This document shows, one piece after another, positions 57,901 through 64,000 of a DNA stretch of 64,000 nucleotides. Position numbers and translations under genes: made by a program. Below the pieces are notes generated by a model, which saw only the letters and a program-made list of their open reading frames with translations, did no database searches and had not been told where the DNA came from. Position 1 is the first letter of the stretch; each line of letters opens with the position of its first letter. The stretch is from Gnetum montanum (lineage: Eukaryota > Streptophyta > Gnetopsida > Gnetales > Gnetaceae): NCBI GenBank assembly GCA_015680685.1, contig MNCI01003108.1:1-64000 (forward strand), in the 5' to 3' direction.

Positions 57901-60357
57901 ATCACAATGTAGTAGCAAGTCTTGGGTAATGTTGCCTAGGCTCCTTCTCCCTTAGTTGGATGTAATCTTTTGGGGTAGTTTTATAGGTTGTGGAATGATG
58001 TTCCAGCCTTGCATAAATGGTGTTACAAGTTCTCAAATCATTAACTTCTCTTGGAGGCCCTACTTGGTATCACTCTACATGTAAGATAATTGCTTAAGCC
58101 TAGGCTCTCATGACTTAGGGCTTTTGGCTTGTTTCGGGTTATGGTGTATGGCCCCTTCTCTTTGGTGTAATGTTAGATTTTTTTAGTTCCTAATTCTCTA
58201 TAGTTGGAACAATGATGTTAGTATTCCCCTTTAGCATTTAACTCGTTAGCCTAATGGCATGGCCTATTTTCCCATTTGCATGCAAATTCCTTAGTTTTTG
58301 ACAACATAATGTTTAGCTAAGTTGAGATAACTATTTTTTTGTGAGTTTTGAATGCAAATTATATTTGAGTCCTATTCCAAACATTGGTCCTGACAACCAA
58401 AATTCATGGAACCCATATTAGACACAAGCTATGATTGCCACACTTGAATGCATTTACGCCTTTGTAGATCCTATGGTTGGTGCAACCTTGATGCTCTTGT
58501 AATTTTTAAGCAAGGTCCATTTGGTTCTTTGGTGAACCTCCCCTATTAAAAACCTTATGGATATGGATAGTATATTATAGTTTGGTGATGGTTATGCCAA
58601 TCTAATGTAATTTTAAAATGTCTTAAGGGCATAGTCTTCCTATGGGTAAATTGTTAATGATGACTCTCTAAATCTTGTTCTATGTTCGATGATAATATAG
58701 GTAGTGGTGGGACCTTATTCATAATAAATGTTATATTTGTAGAGGTTGGGTATCATGAATTGATAAATCAAGTCTCGTATGATGAAATGTAAGTCTTTCT
58801 TATGGTAGTTTCAATGATTGGTCCTTTGGCACTTCACAATGATCCTTGATGTTGGATAGAATGTGGGTAAGACCTACAAATCTACGTCTTCCCACAATAG
58901 GTGATGGTTAAACAATGCAATTGAGTTGGCTTGGTGGTCTTTCTTGGCATGTACAATGGGTACAATGCAAATTGGTTGGTCTACCCACTTTTAAGAAGGA
59001 ATCTTATGATGAGGACCTTTCCAATTGAACAAAAATAAATAAATAATATGGGTTGATTGGATGTATAGATGTTCATGACATGGTAGGAAATGTTGATTAT
59101 GGGAACTTGGATGTTCCCTAGAGACTTATGTCAATGTTTATTCTCATAGGTATTTTGGCATGCTTCATTGATGCAAGCTTCCAAAGAATGGTGCTTGTCC
59201 CACATCTCAGGGTAGAAAGGATAGGTTGTAAGGGGCATTTGTAGTTAATCCTTCCTATAGATGGGATACCAAGGTTGTAACAAGAGATGTGGATAGAGGG
59301 TTGTCTCAAGGTTAGTTTCCCTGGTCATCCTCCACTTGTTCAAGCATTCAAGCAAGAAAACTTGATGTTGGACATACTTAATGATTTCAAATAATAGAAT
59401 GTGTTGGGATGTCTTGATAGCATCTTGGAAAAGTTTTCTAGACAAATTTTGGATCTTCTCCATAGTCATGGATATGGGGTATATTGTCCCATGATGGAAA
59501 TGTGGATAGTGATGCTGGTTCATTCATTGATGGCAAGGTTAGAACAAAATGATCTACCTTTGAACCTTGTTTGGAAGGAGGATTTCACTTAGCTTCCTTC
59601 TTACTAGCCTAGACTTGTGTTAGAGAATTAAAAGAACAATGGTTGTTAATATGCACATAGTGATCTAGTGCTTAGATGGCTAGACTGGTATGATCCCATA
59701 GGTCTCAAAGCCAGAAGTAGAACCTAGGGTTCTTATAATCTTGAGTTGCTTGTTGAGATGTGGCTCTCTTGAAGCATGTCCTCTTTAAGATGTGGACTCG
59801 CAAGTCCATCACCAGGGCTAAAAATGAATTGACATGGCTCTCTTGGAGCATGTCCTCTTTAAGATATGGTTTTGCAAGTCCATCACTAAGGCCAAAAATG
59901 AATCATGGTGAGCCTTCAAATTGATGATAAAAAAAATCTTTGGGATTCAATGGATGTCAAGAAGCCATTCAAAAGGGCTTTAGCTAAACTCATAAGAGAG
60001 GAGTACATCCTCTTGCCTAGGTATGGGACTATGTAGGAGGACATGTCTCTTAGATCCAAATTAAGGGATGGATCTAAGGGATGCCTTAGAGATGTTGGTC
60101 CTTTAAGTTAGCCTTATTCCTCTCGTCATGGAGTAGGGATGGTTTTTGGATTCCTCCAAATGCTTTTTATGTTTTCTGCGAGAACTTGGAAAGACATATC
60201 AAGTATTAGGGTTGGTACCTTCCTTCAAGCCTAGTATCAATTAAGTTGAGTAACTCCCTAGAATTGATGGAGTTCCAAACTTGTACTTGAACTCTAATCT
60301 CAAAGCTTATCCTAGGCTATGTTTCAAGGATGTTGCTTCTTTTATGCAAGTGAGGAT
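54907..60357. other. Interior of element 8, no gene supported
   Basis: All frames are short. A 70-bp tandem duplication lies at 59759-59900 (GGCTCTCTTG(A/G)AGCATGTCC twice). On the minus strand 59118-59523 gives two longer frames without known motif. This is decayed noncoding sequence as far as I can see. Confidence 0.45.
59759..59900 (+). repeat. Tandem duplication, about 70 bp
   Basis: Two units with TGGCTCTCTTG, GCATGTCCTCTTTAAGAT and GCAAGTCCATCAC. Confidence 0.8.
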
Positions 60358-60672
60358 TGTGAAAGAGGTCTTAGGATAGAGGTTTCCCCTAGTTCCTTCC
60401 CATGGTTTAAGGACCATGGAATAGTTTGAGGTATTTGTGCATGACACTCATGTGTTACAAAATCCATTCTAGCTTGGCGATACTAAGCAAGCAACAGGAC
60501 TTTATCCTATTATTCCCCTATTAGTCCTCCTCATCTTACCCTCACATTATAGAACTACATGGGCCCTGATTCTATGATGTTTGTAGATATGTAGGCAACC
60601 TAGATTGGATAGTCCAGGTGTGGTGCTACACCAAACCTTGTACCAGATCATGAGTGACCTAGAGGTGAGGCA
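60358..60672 (-). repeat. Terminal direct repeat of element 8, right (5' LTR if minus)
   Basis: Partner of 54586-54899. Element 9 was inserted three bases beyond its end. Confidence 0.6.
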
Positions 60673-60675
60673 TCT

Positions 60676-61497
60676 TGATGAACCGTGATATCACATCCAT
60701 GATATTGGGTTCGCAATATCAGAGCCTTCCACCCAATATCAAGCATTCAATATTGGGACCTTCCTCGTTGCCTATAAATAAGAGGTAGGTGCACTTGGTT
60801 TTGGCAATTAGTCTTAGTCCCTTATGCAAACTCTTGCCTTTTTCCCTTTCTAAAAATAGAATTATTTTTGAGTGGCTGCAGTAGGAGTCATAAAGTGAAT
60901 GGATCTTTATTCAAGCATTGTGTACCTGAGCACACCTTGTGTACAACAATAAAGAAGAATTTTGTGATAAACCTTGCAGCATTCAGAATAGATTAATTAA
61001 TGTTAATTACTGTTACTTAATGCTTTCCTTAGTTAATTAATGTTCTCTCTCTCACCCTACAACTCTCCTAAGTAAGCACACTCAGTATGACCACTTCGAG
61101 CATGCATGTAACACTTGGTAACCTAGTAACAATTAGCGTTTGGTAATCCCAGTAGTGTTGCACTGGTTCAGGATGTGTACAGAAAGTGAGAACAAATGTT
61201 GGTGTTAGGACTAGTTAAAGCATAGTTGAGTAGTTAAATTAAATTAGTTACTTAGTTATCTCGCTCCTCCCTTTGTAGCACTAGGACATAAAAATATAAA
61301 AGCCATAAAAATCATATACCTCAAGTTTACTTAACCATACAATCGTGCCATACAAGTAAGCTTTAGAAGACAATGATTGACTAACCCGTCCTTGTTCCAT
61401 AAAGGCGCATAAGCACTTAGTCCTTGGAATTTGACTAGATCATGTGTGTATGCTCATATTTATATGGTTGAGCATAGGGATACCTTGCCGCTCATCA
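60676..61497 (+). repeat. 5' LTR of element 9
   Basis: 822 bp, TGATGAACC...CTCATCA. GATATC/CAATATTG units at 60681-60752, TATAAATA at 60773-60780, AATAAA at 60948-60953. Confidence 0.9.
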
Positions 61498-61498
61498 T

Positions 61499-61516
61499 TG
61501 GCATCATTGCCAGGGA
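61499..61516 (+). other. Primer-binding site (tRNA-Asp), element 9
   Basis: TGGCATCATTGCCAGGGA, a worn form of the tRNA-Asp complement. Confidence 0.75.
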
Positions 61517-61637
61517 ATTTGTTTTTTGTGCACTAATTAGAACTTAGGAAATCTTTCTCATCGTTGGAATGAACCCTTAAGGGTTGGTTATCTTAAAATT
61601 ATTAAAAAGAAGAATATTGCACACTAAATAGACAATT

Positions 61638-64000
61638 ATGTCTCCTTCTTCTTACGAAAGTGTTTCACCGCCTAGGTTTGATACAGGGAACAATCGGAGG
61701 TGTAGTACACATGATAATCCACCAGTCCCTCAACAGTTTCATGTGGTATACATTCATCCCAATGAGTATATACCAAACTTTACCTTTATCCTCTACCAGG
61801 ATGAACAACTGCATTGGCATGATTTAGAAGGTAACATAGTGTTACCTCCTGATCGCTCAGTTCTAGGCATGCTTCTTCATGATCTCACATGAATTGGTAT
61901 GCAACACTTACAAGCAGAGTACGTTGTGCATGCTCATAACTCAAGAGAGTATCAACCCATAGAGGCACAACATCAAAGGGATCTACAATAGGAGAGACAT
62001 CATGAATCCATGAAGGGAAAGTTGTCTCAAAATGTCCCGTATGTCATAAGTGAAAATGAGGGTGGTGAACCTGCCTTAGGAAGTCTCCCACACAATGATG
62101 TTCCTCTCGTTAACTTTGATCAAGGGGTTGTGTATCAAAATCTTCACTCAACTATCCATAACCTAGATTCGGGTACCAACAGACACAAAGGGTCTGGAAA
62201 AGGAACATGAACACATGACAAAGATGGACATTTCGATCATAACCGTGATCGAGGCCATGACCATCAAAGAGAAGGAAGTAAGCATCATCATGGTGATGGT
62301 CCTCCCTCTTCTTCACCTTCATCATTTCCTTCACCCTCTCCTTTAGGATCTAGACACAATCATAAGAAAAAAGACCATGAGGATAATAGTAAGTAGAACA
62401 GAGATGATAGACAAAACAATTGAGAAAATGGATGAGGGCATTCTAGAGAAACTCATCATGAAAGGAGGGAAGGTAGAGAACCACATAGGCATCATAGAAG
62501 CCATAGATAGTACGATCATGATGAACCCCTACTCACTACCTAAAGTATGCTAGACATAACTGAGGCTATTAGAGTTCCAACAAGGCACCAAAAAGATAGT
62601 AGGATCAAGAGATTAGACATGAACAATGTTCCATGATTTGAAGGGGGATACAATGCTGATCCTCAAAATCATCTACAAGAATTTCATGATGCACGTGCCT
62701 TACAAAACATAAAAAAAATGGAAAAAACTAAAGTTGTTCCCACAGACACTAGTTAAAGAAGCAAAGAGTTGGTACCAGTCTGTAGAATCAAAATCCATTC
62801 ATAGGTGGAATACCATGTTAGAATTTTTCAACAATAAGTACCAAACGTACTCCCGAGTGTCCAACTTATGAAAGCAAATCCAAGGATGGAAACAAGGAGG
62901 ACATGAACCCTTGGATGCTATCATGGATCGATATTATGCACTGTTACATCATTGTCCTGGCCATGGTTATTCGCAGAGGGATCAACCGCACCATCTAGTA
63001 GATGGGCTTAGGCATGAAATGTGAAGAACGCTTGAGACTTATGCTCAAGGAAGACTATCTAAGCTTAGGGCCCATCAAGTATAGAGATTATTGGAGCAAG
63101 TTGCTAGAGAGGAAGGTGAGCTAAGGAAAAGAGAGAGTGCGGAAGAATATAACAGAGATCCTTCCCTTCAAAAGAAGGGAGTAAGATTTTGTGAGGATGA
63201 AGAAGAGTCACCACTCGAAGAGATGATGAATAGGAAAATTTTTCCTATTTAAAAGTTGGCATTGAAAGTATTTGGCAAAGGTAGACCAAATGTAGGACTC
63301 CCTAGATAATAGATTTCAAACCGTTCTCAAAATAGTAGAGGAGTCTAGAGAGCAAGGTAGTGATCATGAAAAGAGAAAAAAGAGAGAAGCTAAATATGCA
63401 CATAACAAGGGTAAGGGAAAAGTTGCCATCATCGAAGAGGTTGTGGATTCAGATACAGACAATGATAGTGGATGTGAGATGTGCCAATATGACCATCCTA
63501 AGGAATGTTGCCCTATAATCTCATCTGCAAGAGTCTGGGGTGTATGCACTTAACCCATAATTAAACAAAAGGCAAACACCCTGAAGGTTACCTTATCCTC
63601 AAGGTAACCCAAGACAGTTCCACTAACCCTTAACGTATTATCCAAGTGGAACTCCACCACAACCAACGGAGCAGTATCAACAATGGCAACACCCACAATC
63701 ATGGGAAATGCCACCACCACAGCAACAGTATCCTTACCATCAACTTGACCCGTATGGATATTACGTGCAGCAGCCAATCTCTCCATGTGACTCTACTGGT
63801 CACATCAGCTTGGAACCTCACTACTAACCCATGAGTATTATAGGACTCCTTCTCCTAGGGGTGATGTTCCACAAACATACTATCCTTCTCATTTGGCTAC
63901 ATCTCTTCCACCCATATCTCCATTACCACCTGCTCCAACTATGTAGGGTGAGTTCCCTACCCAGCCGTAGCAACGTAACACTATAAGGGCTGTTAACTCT
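61638..64000 (+). pseudogene. gag: gag, element 9 (broken, cut by window end)
   Basis: Start MSPSSYESVS (61638), as in element 5. N-terminal block HPNEYIPNFTFILYQDE with GNIVLPPDRS (about 61754-61870), His/Asp-rich then Ser/Pro-rich stretch (about 62215-62345), Arg/His-rich stretch, capsid core from LDITEAIRVPTRHQ (about 62550) with KQIQGWKQGGHEPLDA near 62873. The zinc knuckle CEMCQYDHPKECC is complete (63473-63511). The tail has the PPPQQQYPY motif (about 63712). One small deletion shifts the frame near 62712; stops are scattered. Confidence 0.8.

Larger units (their letters stand above)
54586..60672 (-). mobile_element. Element 8: old LTR-type element of another family
   Basis: Direct repeats of about 314 bp (54586-54899, 60358-60672) bound 5.5 kb. 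Read on minus, the repeats begin TGCCTC and end CACA, and the left one is preceded inside by CTACAGGGGGGG (54900-54910), a good polypurine tract. This gives the minus orientation. No clear primer site and no matching target duplication were found (gctta on the left against tct on the right). No protein domain is recognised inside, so the family is unknown. Confidence 0.45.
60676..64000 (+). mobile_element. Element 9: Athila-like retrotransposon, 5' part
   Basis: 5' LTR, primer site and gag; it runs out of the window in the gag tail. Gag is closest to element 5, while the U3 has GATATC units. The left target duplication would be catct (60671-60675). Confidence 0.88.

Overview
The window looks like an intergenic stretch of a large, repeat-rich seed-plant nuclear genome. 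The evidence is a stack of nested, decayed LTR retrotransposons of the Athila type (Ty3/gypsy), LTR ends TGATGAG...CTCATCA, primer-binding sites that match the 3' end of plant tRNA-Asp, and very little sequence that could be host genes. I cannot name the species. No intact cellular gene, rRNA or tRNA gene is supported; a run of N (37195-37772) and single N at 28674, 35891, 35933 and 44829 mark assembly joins.

Layout. Element 1 (1-299, minus strand) is an LTR piece inserted in the 3' part of element 2 (300-2115, plus). Element 2 sits in the 5' LTR of element 3 (2116-14733, plus), which has gag, protease, RT-RNase H, integrase and a long ORF in the env position. After a tandem-repeat flank (14734-16220) comes element 4 (16221-45933, plus, perfect 5-bp target duplication aggtg), which also has gag, pol and the env-position ORF. 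Its 3' LTR was hit twice: by element 5 (27992-38080, plus, gag-pol without the long third ORF) and by element 6 (38697-45681, minus, target duplication cttag), which kept gag and protease but lost RT, RNase H and integrase. A flank of unclear nature (45934-48686) holds tRNA-derived SINE-like pieces and one stretch that has kept CpG. Element 7 (48687-54455, plus, target duplication tatgg) kept a gag start and the integrase but lost most of gag, protease, RT and RNase H. Element 8 (54586-60672) is an old LTR unit of another family, probably on the minus strand. Element 9 (60676 to the window end, plus) shows its 5' LTR, primer site and gag.

How the parts work together: in an active copy the LTR gives a TATA promoter and poly(A) signal, tRNA-Asp primes minus-strand DNA, the G-rich tract before the 3' LTR primes plus-strand DNA, Gag forms the particle, and protease, RT, RNase H and integrase make and insert the copy. 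All copies here are broken, mostly by stop codons and hardly by frameshifts. The most interesting signals are noncoding: a covarying hairpin downstream of pol, a G-rich PPT-like motif that recurs up to three times per element, and palindromic repeat arrays in U3 that differ completely between subfamilies while the rest of the LTR stays alike.
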